Source: Bolinopsis microptera (taxonomy: Eukaryota > Ctenophora > Tentaculata > Lobata > Bolinopsidae). Taken from it: 64,000 nt of DNA. Below are positions 14,597 through 24,971 of this stretch, piece after piece. The stretch lies in the NCBI RefSeq assembly GCF_026151205.1, contig NC_087076.1, positions 14,183,675 to 14,247,674 on the forward strand, written 5' to 3'. Numbering within the stretch: position 1 is the first letter of the stretch; every line of letters starts with the position of its first letter. The position numbers and the translations under genes were made by a program. The notes beneath the pieces are model-generated. The model had not been told where the DNA came from. It saw nothing but the letters and a program-made list of their open reading frames with translations, and did not search any database.

Positions 14597-17500
14597 CTCG
14601 CTGGCAATTGAAATAGCTAGGTTTACTAACAAATTCTCTGTAATTGGTCTTGCTGAAACGAATGTAGGCCCTGAAATGAAAAACTTGTACGAACTCACAG
14701 GCTATGAGAGCTTCTATCAAGATACCTTCGACTGGAAAGTAAAAGGCTCAGGAGTAGCTCTATATGTCCTGAACTCCTTCAATGCTGTCAAAAATAACAA
14801 CCTTTCACAAGTAACAGAAAATCTAGAAACCCTCTTTGTAACTATAGGTAGTCTAGGAAATTCTACTTCTATAGGAGTAATATACCGCCCTCCAAGTGGC
14901 AATGCTGAGCAAGCTCTCCAAGAACTGTCGTCAATACTTGATAAAGCACCAAAACATACACACATTGCAGGTGATTTTAACATTAATCTCCATGATAGTA
15001 ACCACAGTAGCATTATTGCACAGTATGAAGATGTCCTATTTAGTAGAGGCTTCTTTCCATTGATATCATTAGCAACTCATGAAAAGCCTGGATGTAATGC
15101 CTCGTGCATCGACAACATCATTACAAATGACCTAGACTCTGTTACTGCCTCTGGAGTCATAACTGATCACATATCTCATCACCTCCCTATATTTACAATA
15201 TTTGACTGGGAAATTAGCAAGACCAAAAATATTCATAAGCACACTCAATATTATGACTATTGTAAATCAAACACTGATAAATTTGCTGAAGTCTTGGGTA
15301 ACAAACTAGACAATGAACCAATTATAGATTTTACTAACTTTCATGATATCTTTAAAAACAGCATTGACGAAACCTGCAAACTAGCTGTACCCAAAACCAC
15401 TAAGCGCACTATCCAGAACAACCCATGGATTACTGGCGGGATTATAGCCTCAGTAAACCACTGCCATGGGCTGTATGATGACTGGGCGAAAGTCAGGAAA
15501 GTTAAGTGTAAACAAGGCGAAACTGACACAAAAGGGGGCACATGCCTGTGTTCTATCTGCTGTAATAAAAGAAACCGTTATGATGACTACAAAGAATATA
15601 GAAAGGCTCTAAAAAAGGTTCGTAAAAAAGCTGTATCTGAATATTATTCTGACAAGTTTCTTGAAACTCAGGGAAATTCCAAGAAAACCTGGGAACTGAT
15701 AAATAAAATTCGTGGCAAACAGAAACGTGATATCAGACCTATATTTACCATAGACAATGAAAAGATAACTGATCGCAGAGTTATAGCTAATGAATTCAAT
15801 AAGTATTTTGTATCCCTAGCATCTAACCTTAATGCAGCCTACACAGAACTAGGAGAGATACAAATAAATCAGCTTCCAAGTTTCTGTGACTTCTTACCTA
15901 AATCGAATACAGCTAATATATATCTACATGACTGCTCACCTGAGGAGGTGGCTAAGATCATATCGGAACTTAAGAATGGCAAGGCTAGCGACATACCAGT
16001 ACATATAGTAAAGGCAGTATCAGGCAAAATTAGCCCACTACTATCGGTATTGTACAACGAATGTATGCAACAGGGATTTTTTCCAGACGACCTAAAAGTA
16101 GGTAAAATAAGTCCAATATATAAGAAAGAAAATGCTGAGCTTCTTGAAAATTACAGGCCTATCTCAACCTTAGCGATATTCGGTAAAATACTTGAAAAAA
16201 TCATATTCTCCAGGCTTTACAGTTTCTTTCAGTCGCAAGGATTATTATATGAAAATCAATATGGCTTTAGAAAAAATCACTCGACAAGCCATGCACTCAA
16301 CTTCTCTGTCGACTACATTGAAAAATCTTTAAGAGATAAAAATCACGTACTAGGCATCTTCATTGATTTAAGTAAAGCTTTTGACACAATCTGTCATGAT
16401 AAACTGCTTAAAAAACTGAATGATTATGGAATTCGAGGGACTGCAAATAAATTGATAGCCAGTTACCTTTCTAATAGACAGCAATATGTTTCAGTACTTG
16501 GAGAAGAATCCGAAAAACTGTCTGTAATATTTGGTGTTCCTCAGGGGTCAGTATTAGGTCCCTTGCTTTTCATTATCTACATCAATGAAATATACAGAGT
16601 ATCAGACCTAGGTAAGTTTATACTTTTTGCCGATGACACCAACATATTTGTTGTAGATAAATGTATAAAAACACTTTACTGCAAAGCTAATAAAATTCTT
16701 AAACTTGTTCATCAGTATATGAAGAGTAACTTGCTGCATATCAACATAAAGAAATGTTGTTATATCCACTTTAAGCCGAACTGTAGAAATGAACCAGATT
16801 CAAACACCAATGAATTAGAACTGACACTAAATAATATAGTAATTAAAAAGGTGGAGGAAACTAAGTTTCTTGGAGTCATTATTGACCAAAAACTGAACTG
16901 GGATGCTCACTTAAGAGCGTTAAACCGTAAATTGAAATGTGAGATAGGTAGACTATGTGGAATTAGACGCTGTGTACCTAAAAAACTATATAAGGACCTG
17001 TACCACACCCTTTTTGAATCACACCTATGTTATGGAATATCTGTTTGGGGAGGTGTATCAAATAATAAACTAGAAGCCATATTTAAAACACAAAAGAAAT
17101 GCATAAGAATTCTCTTTGGTGATAATGATGCATACTTCAATAAGTTCAAAACATGTGCCAGAGTAAGGCCTATCACTAGGGATAAGACCGGTAAAGTTAT
17201 CAAGCAGATGTTAGGCAAAGATTTCTTTGAACTAGAACACAGTAAACCAATCTGTAACGAGTATAACTTCCTGACTGTCCACAATCTTCATAAGTTGCAC
17301 TGTTTACTGGAAATGTTTAAAATTAATAAGTTCCAATCACCAGTCTCAATGTTCTCTTTATTCAACAGGTCACCAAGACGAGACAACTACTTCATCCCAC
17401 CCACTCCATCCTCACTATTCATCTATCAATCAACTAGTATTTGGAATCACTGCCGTAAGTCAACAAGTGAAATAGACTTCTCCACTCCCATCAGTATATT

Positions 17501-17603
17501 CAAGAATAATCTTAAGAAATCTTTGTTAGAACTACAATCTAAATATGACCGACAACTTTGGTGCAGTTACAACTTTGATGCAAATGAATTATCATTGAAA
17601 TAG
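14580..17603 (+). CDS. LINE ORF2: APE-type endonuclease and reverse transcriptase
   Basis: About 1007 residues, open from a TTG codon (no nearby ATG) to TAG at 17601-17603; it should be the continuation of the PHD-finger frame after a +1 shift. Endonuclease motifs: GLAETNV (metal-binding Glu), VIYRPPSG, AGDFNINL, CIDNII and the ITDHISHHLP His/Asp block. The expected N-terminal HLNxRSL strand is missing, which suggests a small deletion caused the shift. RT motifs: ENYRPIS, QYGFRKNHST, GIFIDLSKAFDT, GVPQGSVLGPLLF, LFADDTN and VIIDQKLNW, then a thumb/C-terminal domain. Together these nick target DNA and copy the element's RNA. No RNase H follows. Confidence 0.9.
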   Translation: MLTNFDSLAIEIARFTNKFSVIGLAETNVGPEMKNLYELTGYESFYQDTFDWKVKGSGVALYVLNSFNAVKNNNLSQVTENLETLFVTIGSLGNSTSIGVIYRPPSGNAEQALQELSSILDKAPKHTHIAGDFNINLHDSNHSSIIAQYEDVLFSRGFFPLISLATHEKPGCNASCIDNIITNDLDSVTASGVITDHISHHLPIFTIFDWEISKTKNIHKHTQYYDYCKSNTDKFAEVLGNKLDNEPIIDFTNFHDIFKNSIDETCKLAVPKTTKRTIQNNPWITGGIIASVNHCHGLYDDWAKVRKVKCKQGETDTKGGTCLCSICCNKRNRYDDYKEYRKALKKVRKKAVSEYYSDKFLETQGNSKKTWELINKIRGKQKRDIRPIFTIDNEKITDRRVIANEFNKYFVSLASNLNAAYTELGEIQINQLPSFCDFLPKSNTANIYLHDCSPEEVAKIISELKNGKASDIPVHIVKAVSGKISPLLSVLYNECMQQGFFPDDLKVGKISPIYKKENAELLENYRPISTLAIFGKILEKIIFSRLYSFFQSQGLLYENQYGFRKNHSTSHALNFSVDYIEKSLRDKNHVLGIFIDLSKAFDTICHDKLLKKLNDYGIRGTANKLIASYLSNRQQYVSVLGEESEKLSVIFGVPQGSVLGPLLFIIYINEIYRVSDLGKFILFADDTNIFVVDKCIKTLYCKANKILKLVHQYMKSNLLHINIKKCCYIHFKPNCRNEPDSNTNELELTLNNIVIKKVEETKFLGVIIDQKLNWDAHLRALNRKLKCEIGRLCGIRRCVPKKLYKDLYHTLFESHLCYGISVWGGVSNNKLEAIFKTQKKCIRILFGDNDAYFNKFKTCARVRPITRDKTGKVIKQMLGKDFFELEHSKPICNEYNFLTVHNLHKLHCLLEMFKINKFQSPVSMFSLFNRSPRRDNYFIPPTPSSLFIYQSTSIWNHCRKSTSEIDFSTPISIFKNNLKKSLLELQSKYDRQLWCSYNFDANELSLK

Positions 17604-20600
17604 GTTGATTTAGTAAACATAATCATATGAGTAAACCACGGTGTTATTGCAAAAAACCATGACAAGGGTATCAGACCTATATTAATCTAAGAGACGACAC
17701 AAAACGAATCATCATACAACAAATTTTAAAATCCTGCGGCACAGGATCCTGTTGTTTTCCTACTCTACCTCTCCCAAACCCCTCTCTCCTTCTCCTCTCT
17801 TCAGGTTTATTCTTCAATTTAAAAAAAAAATTAGATAGCAGATATATTTTCTTTTAAATGAAGTAATGGCATTATACATTGTTTGTTATCGTATGTATGT
17901 TGTGTATAGTGTTTGCTGACTGGGTATATGCTATATATTTTGGGGCTCACGACGTCTCGTCCCATGGGTGGAGTTGTAGGCTGAGTATGTGTTCAAATCT
18001 CCTTACTTCGTATGGTGAAACATTGAAAGGTTTGCCTTAGCCTTTGGGACGAGTGTTTGCCCACCGGGGATCCAAATATATGATTATCATGGACATTACT
18101 TTGACACATAAACTAATCAAACGACTTTAATGATTCCAGAAAATTTTACTAACTGCATTTAGCTAGTTTATAGTAAATACACACGATCGCAGAATAGAGG
18201 AGCACAATTGGGTTCCTTGTTCTGCGACTGTGTTTCCTCGGTGGGCCGACAGGTTTTTGTTGTGTAGTAGTGCTGGGGAAAAAAACGCTTTAACTATCAA
18301 TGAGAGTACAAATTTTTAATTCTTGACCTTAGTGCCACAGTTTCTGTGGTAAAAACAAATTTATAGTTAAACGTTATATATTGTAGAAGGGCATGATTTA
18401 CTCACATCACTAAGCATCTGGATGGATAATTAGCACACAAAGATAAACTGACCTTTAAACATGACCACCAGCTATACCACGTAACCATAGCTCCGAAATA
18501 AATAAATTGCTCTACATAGAAACATCTGGCCTGATCCTATCACATTGTGGTCCCCAGGGGTTCGGTAAAGCCCTTACAGGCAACTGGGTCCTTTTACCAG
18601 CCACAATAAAATTGATCATGCCAGTACTGTCATAAACTGTAACCAACCATTTAAAAATTAGATATCTTTTGCTAAATTTTAAATTTTAAGTCATAGAGCA
18701 ATCTTCTCAATTTTAAAATTTTTAAGAATTATATTTTACCCTAACTATGATGTGGTGGCATTTCATACTTAACTAAATTTCAACTTTGAAAGTAAATAGA
18801 TTATTAGTGACAACAAAATTATAGTTTAAGACATCCATTCTGCATTGTGTTTCCAATATTAGAATTTATGATATGTATTGATTGAATAATTGGTAATAAA
18901 TTTAACTTTTGTTTTATTAAAAACTTTTGTTTTATTAATTTATTTGGAGGACTTCGCCGATTCGACGCGCCGCGCGAACTAGCATTCTTGCTTTGCATCG
19001 TCAATCGTCGATCTTTGCTCTGCTTCGCAGAGCAACGATCTCGATGGGTTGACATCGTCAACCAAGAATTTATGCGCCCAGGGGCTGAAGTACGCTTGTT
19101 TATAAATTAATGAAATGTTGCATTGTAAATATTATTATATAATATTAAATAAATAGTAAATATTATTATATTATAAATAGTAAATATTATCACAATGCTG
19201 GCAAGCATTACCGTCGCCCTTATATTCACAATACTATTTACCCCCTATACTATTATATCCCCTTTATTGTTTTCCAGGCATTAAGACTTTTTCGAAAGTA
19301 GTTCAGCAGATACATTTAAGTTCAAAACATTCTAATTCAATGTTAAAGATGACAGGAATAAGAAATAGTTATATGGAGGTTTTTAAGAAATTTGCGCAAA
19401 ATACGCGCCAGCATGTTATACGAAATTAGGTAAAAAACCCAAAATCGCCATATTCAGGTGCCTTAAAAACCATGTTAAAATTGAGTTAGAGATCTGAAAC
19501 TTTGCAGGGCGTCTAGACCTTGTCCAAGTCGACAGTAAAAAAAATTTCATGTTTCAGGAGTATCGGGAAGTGGGTTTTCTGGAACCCCTGTTTTACAACA
19601 GATTGTCGTGAAGTATAGTATAGTGGTATAGACGCTTTTTGCAGTCAATTGTAGCCTACATTTAAGTGTCCGTAGATTCAAAAGTATAAAAGATACAGTC
19701 ATTTAGAACCACAGGTTTTAAAGATAATCGTTTATACTTTAGTTTACTTTATATTAAAAAATAATTTATCATCATCATCATCACTTGATGACGTCATCAA
19801 TTTAAGTGTTTTTAAAACTTGATTTTTGACAAAACAACAACTTTTCAAATCGATTTTACACCATTAAAGAGTAATTTTACTCAAAATCTGAGGACATTTT
19901 CATCTTAGATAATTGTTCAAGCATTCTAAAAATCTACCGGAAAAGTTTCCTACCTTACTCCTTCATAAAGATATTTGCTATTGAAGTTAGTGCTTTTTTG
20001 AAGAATAATTTTATAAAAACACAAAAGTTGTGAATTAGTATTCTCTGGTGTTGGGCCATCTGCATCCCTTGGGTTGTGGAGCTCAATTTTGCTTCTTAAA
20101 GGTGTAAATTGTGTTATAGGCTAGTTTTAAAGTTAAAAATCGAAAAGTTGCACACGTGGGGACACGCCCAAATTGATTTAAAATAGCTAAAATCACTAAA
20201 AATTTTGATTTTCACGATTTTTATCAACTTTGGAGTCCCGTTGTGATCCAAGTTCTTTTTGAAATCTTCTGAAACTTTGCATGCTTATCAAACTATATAT
20301 TAAATACCACTATGCAAAAATTTACGGTGATTCAATATTGTATGCGCACGCAACGTCCGCTCAAAGTTTGCACGTGCGAAAGGTGAGAATTTTGCTCATT
20401 CGTGATTTCGAATATATTCTGCTTTCCACGATATTTAAATGGCATTATATATGAATTTAATGCCAACTTGAATGAGTAAAAAGTGCCATATTCAGTCGGT
20501 TATCGACAGATATACCTAACTAAACACAAGGAAACGTTTTCAAAGGCAAAATTTCGAAATCGTCGAAATTACCTCCTTGTTAATGAAGTTTCGACTAGCT

Positions 20601-20639
20601 GTGTAAATTATCCTGACATTATAATCAAAAAGAGATGAT
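17604..20639. other. Noncoding region between two LINEs
   Basis: Begins with the probable 3' UTR of the preceding LINE. A GC-rich segment at 17940-18080 containing GACGTCTCGTCCC may be its end or another repeat. A diverged copy of the 12486-12545 segment lies at 18545-18605. No protein-coding frame or RNA gene was recognised; most of it is AT-rich. Confidence 0.4.
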
Positions 20640-20672
20640 ATTTGACCAAAACCCATAATCATGGGTAGAGTG
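20640..20672. repeat. Foldback/MITE element, left piece (split by LINE insertion)
   Basis: These 33 bases are the exact reverse complement of 25235-25267. With 24972-25267 they rebuild a 329-bp element made of two perfect 143-bp inverted arms around a 43-bp loop. The last seven bases, TAGAGTG (20666-20672), form the target duplication of the LINE. Confidence 0.85.
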
Positions 20673-20694
20673 TTTTTTTTTTTTTTTTTTTTTT
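20673..20694 (-). other. LINE poly(A) tail
   Basis: Uninterrupted run of 22 T on the plus strand, directly abutting the left target duplication. Confidence 0.9.
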
Positions 20695-20904
20695 GAGAGG
20701 CTGGGCCATGATAGCCCACGAGAGGATAGCATTGAGATGCTCTGCCTACCTCTGGGGTGTGGCAACCTTGGGGAAGGTTGCCGGTGAGATCAGAGTGATT
20801 GATGGAGGGTGGTGTAGGATGTTATATGAGTCAAAATGATACGCTTAAATGCCAGCTGGGTTTGGAAGAGTAAAACGAGACGAGACAGCATATGAGATAA
20901 TACT

Positions 20905-23900
20905 TTAAGTCACCCCGGTCTGATCCAGCTCTTCCGGCACAATTAAGCGTTTGGTGCGGTTTGTGAAATTGACAATTGTGGTGATGTGTTGGTTGTCGAA
21001 TATGTCATTGACAGAGAGGTAGTAGTCCTGGAAATATTGACCTCTAATTTGGGCAATAGCCGGACACTGTCCAAGGAAGTGTGAGACAGTTTCCTCTCCG
21101 TCCCCGCACATAGGACAAGCACTGGTGTTTGATTTGCAAATGGTGTGAAGGTGTTTATTTAGGCCGCAGTGACCCGTGATGAGGTGAACTGCAGTTCTGT
21201 AATCTTGTCTGTTGTTGCTGAGTGTAGTGTTGAGGTTTTTGATGATTTTGGCATGCTTGTGGCCGAGTGTCAGTTTGGTGTGTCTGGGACCGTCAGTTGA
21301 CCAAGTTTCATGATTCAGTCTGTTGACTTTGTTGTCGATTTGACGCTTGATGTAGGATTGTGGAATTGGACACCTCAAAGTGGATTCGCTGATAGTGCCA
21401 AGCTTGGCCAGCTCATCTGCTTTTTCGTTCCCCCACAATCCGATGTGTGCGGCAATCCATCGTATATCTAGCGTGTTGTTGGATCCGAGTGAATTAAGAG
21501 AGTCGTAACAGTCTCTTGTAGTTCTACTCCGCGTTGAAAGTGCAGAGAGAGCTTGAATAGATGATAGACTGTCAGACCATATGATGATGTGTGTGTTGGT
21601 ATATGTAGATAGATATTTGCAAGCTTCAATGATAGCGGTGAGCTCTGTTTGGTATACAGTGCAATAATCAGGGAGCTTGAATGATCTTTCTTCAAGGGTG
21701 GTGTTATTGTTGTCAGTTGTGATGATATAGCCAGCCCCGCATCCTGAGTCTGTGAGTGACCCGTCAGTGTAGCAGGTGATCGTTTCACTGGTAATGTTGT
21801 CGATGGTGTTTTGAAGTGAATTTCTATATTCAGTGGTATCGGCTCCAGGAGTTGTGACGGTGAAGTGCCGTCCCAGCATCATGGTTGGTGTAGTTAGGTC
21901 TCTCGTTGCTCTAGGTGGGATAATGAGGTCTGCCATGAATTGTTTGTTGATAGTGGTATGATTTTTGATAGTTCCCTTCCTGAAAGCGATAGTTTCAAGA
22001 GTGAGGCTGCCATAAGCTTGTAGCCTGGTTGCACCCTTTGCTGCTTCGCCTTGCAGGAACAGTATGATGTCAGAAGTGTCGGTGAGGTGATTCAATGCGA
22101 TAAAAGGTGTGCTTGGCATGGCACCAGACATCATTCTGAGTGCCAATGCCTGAACACGTTTGAGTTTCTTCGCGTTATAGTCCGTTTGAGTGGCCCTGAT
22201 CCATATACTACAGCAGTAGGATAGGATTGGACGGATGACAGCCGTGTACATCCATTTGCATGTTTTGGGGCTCATACCCCATGTGGGGCCGACAGCTCTT
22301 CGACATTGCATGAGGGATGCCGTGGCTTTTTTGGTGGTGTTGATGATATGTTCATTGAAGTTGAGTTTACTGTCCAAGGTCACTCCTAGAAATTTAGCAG
22401 ACTTGGAAAGACCTATAATGTTGTTGCCAACTGTTATAGGTCTTAGAGTCCACTTACTATTCCAGGTAAACATGACTATCTGAGTTTTAAGGGCGCTAAT
22501 AGATAGCTCTTTGGTTCTGCACCAATTTTCTATCGTTTTAATAGTTTTGCATGTTCGGTCCCAGATGATGTCTAAATCATCCCCTTCCGCTAGAGACAAC
22601 AGATCATCCGCAAAGGCTTGCAGGTAACCCGGGATGTCTTTTGCGGTAAAGGAAAGGAGATCGTCGACTACCAGGTTCCAGAGAAAAGGAGAGAGAATGC
22701 CTCCTTGGGGGCAACCTCGCCTGATCCGTACCCTTCTCGACTTATCCTTATGATTTAGTGTGATGAATCGATTGGTTACCATGTTGATGATCCATTGTGC
22801 TGTAGCCAAGTCCACTTTCGTGGCCTTGACTGCTTCAGAGATAGCCTTGAACGAGACATTGTCGAAGGCGCCCTCTATATCTAGAAAGACACCTAGGACA
22901 TATCCTTTCTTGGCTATTCTGCGCTCAATGGTGTGAGTAACTTTATGAAGTGCCGCTTCTGTGGAGCAGCCCTTCTTAAAGCCGAATTGTCGTTTGTTGA
23001 TATCATTAGCTATGTTGAGGTCATGTTGCATATGCCATAAGATCACTTTCTCCTGCAACTTTAACATCACAGGCGAAAGAGTGATCGTTCGAAATGACTT
23101 AGCTTTGTTGTAGTCAGTTTTTCCAGGCTTAGGGAGAAAGATTCCAAGAGAGTCCCTCCACAAAGTTGGGATGTGTTGCGTTTCATGGTTTTTTGTCATA
23201 ATGTTTTTTGTTATGTCTTTGATATGAGCCCAGGCTTTCTGGAATATGATAGGTTTAAGAGTGTCAGGTCCTGCAGCCTTCAAGGGATCGAAGGATAGGA
23301 GAGCCTTTTCGATTCTTTCAGGGCTGTAGATTTTGTCTAGTAAGTCTGTGGAGATGGGTAAGGGGCAGAGAGGCGGAACTGGCGGATCAGTGACACTCTC
23401 CCTGAAGTGGGTTTGTGTCATGACCTCCAGTGTCTCCTCTGCGTTTTTGGTGAGTTCGCCATTTGGTTTATAAACGGCTTCAAGTTTGTTATTGGTGTCA
23501 GTACAGGTTTTCAGAATCTTGTTCATCCTGCCAGATTCCTTAACCGATTCAGTGTCTGCGCAGAATTTCCGCCACGCATTGCGCTGGGAGTTCGACAGGA
23601 TCTTGTTGTATTGCTTATTGCTTTCTCTAAGAGCGAGCCATGAAGCATCAGTTTTGATTCGACGAGCTGTGATGAGTTTGCGTCTTATACCCCTCTGTGC
23701 TTCCTCAACTTCTCGAGTTAGCCAGGGTGGTTTTCGGACAGCGCTGGAGATGTAAGTAATGGGACATGCCTCCTCGAAGGCCGTTCGGAGAGCAGTATTA
23801 ATGGTGTTAACTTTGTGATCAATGTCGTGTGGTGTGTTAACGCATGTGTTGTGGAGATCATTGTTGTTGTAAAGAATCTCGTCAAATTTCGCCCAGTCAG

Positions 23901-24897
23901 TGTTCTTGACTAGGCGTATTTGTCTTGGTTCTTTTTTGGGACCAGAAGTAATGTCGAACATGATATATCTGTGATCGGAGTTTGAGTAAAGATCACTAAC
24001 GTGCCAGTTACTGATCAGTTCAGCCCCCTGTTGGTTGGTGATAGTGAGGTCAATGATGGAATTATGACCTCGTGAGTTAAGGAATGTTGGTGTTGAACCT
24101 TTGTTGGAGCAGGAGAGCCCTAGCGACGAGAGGAAATCAAGGAGTTCCTCCCCCCTTCTATTGCACAACCTGTTTCCCCAAAGGGTATGTTGGGAATTAG
24201 TGTCCGAGCCTATAATAAGCGGTATGTTGTTGTCAATAGCATATTTGGCTAGGGGTGTTGTTTCGTGTGATGGAGCTGGACCATTAATATCCATGTACGA
24301 AGCTGCCAGAATGACTTCTGATGAGCTAAGTTGAATTTTAATGGCTACTTGATCCGGGGTTGTGAATTGCGATAGTTCCCAGCTTTTTACAGCTAGGTTT
24401 TTGTGTATTACTATGGCGGCACGGGGTCTAATGTCCCCGGCTTTGTAGTAATACTCGGTTAGTTCTTTGCTAATAGGTGGGATAAGGTTTTTGTTATTGG
24501 TGTATGGTTCAGTCGCAAGTACAATAGGATTTTTCCTGCCGTGAGTGTTCACCAGCAGGGTTTTCCAAGCGTTGTACTTGCGTTTAAGGTTAATTTGTGT
24601 AACAGAGTAATATTCATAATGATTTTTACCTGTTATTTTCGTAGTTTTAGCGGTGGTTTTCCGGCGCTTTGCACCTCTCTGTGTCTTATTTCGTTGTTTG
24701 TTGGTGTTCTTGTTGTTGGTGTTTGGGTGGGTAGTGTTGGTTGGATTAGTATTGGTGTTGGGGGTAGTGAGGGTTGCATTAGTATTGGTGTTGGGGACAT
24801 GGCGTGCAGCATCTGCAGATACCCTCACCGGACGAGTACTAGGACTTTTTGGGTCGGGCACTGTGTCGGGGGGCCGGCCGAAGACGAATAGCAGCAA
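20905..24897 (-). CDS. LINE polyprotein: endonuclease, reverse transcriptase, RNase H, zinc-binding tail
   Basis: 1330 codons without a stop; an in-frame TAG lies just upstream at 24907-24909. The frame opens at TTG and the first Met is well inside the endonuclease (SYMDING), so start-codon use is unclear. The N-terminus is Asn/Thr/Pro-rich and low-complexity. Endonuclease: VLATEPY, GSDTNSQHTLWGN, IIDLTITN, NSDHRYI. RT: GVFLDIEGAFDNV, CPQGGILSP, AFADDLLS. RNase H: first Asp in CYTDGSLTDSG, Glu in QTELTAI, Asp in IWSDSLSS, and IAAHIGLWGNEKADELAK. The tail CPMCGDGEETVSHFLGQCP is a CCHC-type finger. It is closely similar in layout and wording to the truncated copy at 52561-53500. Confidence 0.9.
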   Translation of the reverse strand: MLLFVFGRPPDTVPDPKSPSTRPVRVSADAARHVPNTNTNATLTTPNTNTNPTNTTHPNTNNKNTNKQRNKTQRGAKRRKTTAKTTKITGKNHYEYYSVTQINLKRKYNAWKTLLVNTHGRKNPIVLATEPYTNNKNLIPPISKELTEYYYKAGDIRPRAAIVIHKNLAVKSWELSQFTTPDQVAIKIQLSSSEVILAASYMDINGPAPSHETTPLAKYAIDNNIPLIIGSDTNSQHTLWGNRLCNRRGEELLDFLSSLGLSCSNKGSTPTFLNSRGHNSIIDLTITNQQGAELISNWHVSDLYSNSDHRYIMFDITSGPKKEPRQIRLVKNTDWAKFDEILYNNNDLHNTCVNTPHDIDHKVNTINTALRTAFEEACPITYISSAVRKPPWLTREVEEAQRGIRRKLITARRIKTDASWLALRESNKQYNKILSNSQRNAWRKFCADTESVKESGRMNKILKTCTDTNNKLEAVYKPNGELTKNAEETLEVMTQTHFRESVTDPPVPPLCPLPISTDLLDKIYSPERIEKALLSFDPLKAAGPDTLKPIIFQKAWAHIKDITKNIMTKNHETQHIPTLWRDSLGIFLPKPGKTDYNKAKSFRTITLSPVMLKLQEKVILWHMQHDLNIANDINKRQFGFKKGCSTEAALHKVTHTIERRIAKKGYVLGVFLDIEGAFDNVSFKAISEAVKATKVDLATAQWIINMVTNRFITLNHKDKSRRVRIRRGCPQGGILSPFLWNLVVDDLLSFTAKDIPGYLQAFADDLLSLAEGDDLDIIWDRTCKTIKTIENWCRTKELSISALKTQIVMFTWNSKWTLRPITVGNNIIGLSKSAKFLGVTLDSKLNFNEHIINTTKKATASLMQCRRAVGPTWGMSPKTCKWMYTAVIRPILSYCCSIWIRATQTDYNAKKLKRVQALALRMMSGAMPSTPFIALNHLTDTSDIILFLQGEAAKGATRLQAYGSLTLETIAFRKGTIKNHTTINKQFMADLIIPPRATRDLTTPTMMLGRHFTVTTPGADTTEYRNSLQNTIDNITSETITCYTDGSLTDSGCGAGYIITTDNNNTTLEERSFKLPDYCTVYQTELTAIIEACKYLSTYTNTHIIIWSDSLSSIQALSALSTRSRTTRDCYDSLNSLGSNNTLDIRWIAAHIGLWGNEKADELAKLGTISESTLRCPIPQSYIKRQIDNKVNRLNHETWSTDGPRHTKLTLGHKHAKIIKNLNTTLSNNRQDYRTAVHLITGHCGLNKHLHTICKSNTSACPMCGDGEETVSHFLGQCPAIAQIRGQYFQDYYLSVNDIFDNQHITTIVNFTNRTKRLIVPEELDQTGVT

Positions 24898-24910
24898 CCA
24901 ACGTTTCTAG

Positions 24911-24957
24911 GAGAAAACTGTGTTTCTCTAAGAATGTCTCACCCGAGGGTGAGACAT
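24911..24957 (-). other. Two adjacent hairpins at the 5' end of the LINE
   Basis: An 11-bp perfect stem (24934-24944 with 24947-24957, ATGTCTCACCC arms) and a weaker GAGAAA/TTTCTC stem (24911-24928) lie at the element's 5' end, upstream of the main frame. A nine-codon mini-frame starting with ATG overlaps the first stem on the minus strand. They might be 5' UTR structures. Confidence 0.55.
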
Positions 24958-24971
24958 CCACCCATAGAGTG

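Larger units (their letters stand above)
12600..17850 (+). mobile_element. CR1-like LINE with coiled coil-AlkB-SGNH ORF1 and PHD-endonuclease-RT ORF2
   Basis: A nearly complete non-LTR retrotransposon. ORF1 (12660-14273) overlaps ORF2 by ATGA; ORF2 is split by a frameshift near 14580-14596 into a PHD finger part and an endonuclease-RT part ending at 17603. After the RT there is no RNase H. The RT motif set (YRPIS, FIDLSKAFDT, GVPQGSVLGP, FADD) fits the CR1/L2/Rex/Crack/Daphne group. Borders are approximate: no target duplication or definite 3' tail could be fixed, although an A9 run follows at about 17821. Apart from the ORF2 shift all domains look intact, so the insertion is probably young. 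Confidence 0.85.
20673..24964 (-). mobile_element. Full-ORF LINE with RNase H domain, inserted in a foldback element
   Basis: A minus-strand non-LTR retrotransposon of about 4.3 kb. It ends in a 22-base poly(A) (poly(T) at 20673-20694 on +) and is flanked by TAGAGTG at 20666-20672 and 24965-24971. The intact 1330-codon frame, clean tail and exact target duplication mark a young insertion. Endonuclease, RT, RNase H and a zinc-knuckle-like C-terminus place it in the RNase H-bearing I/R1-like assemblage; the exact clade is uncertain. No separate ORF1 is present, and ORF2 has no ATG before its endonuclease, so the copy is probably 5'-truncated within ORF1. Confidence 0.9.

Noticed and set aside
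18819-19061. 80-codon basic minus-strand ORF
   Set aside because: Composition is low-complexity and no homology was recognised.
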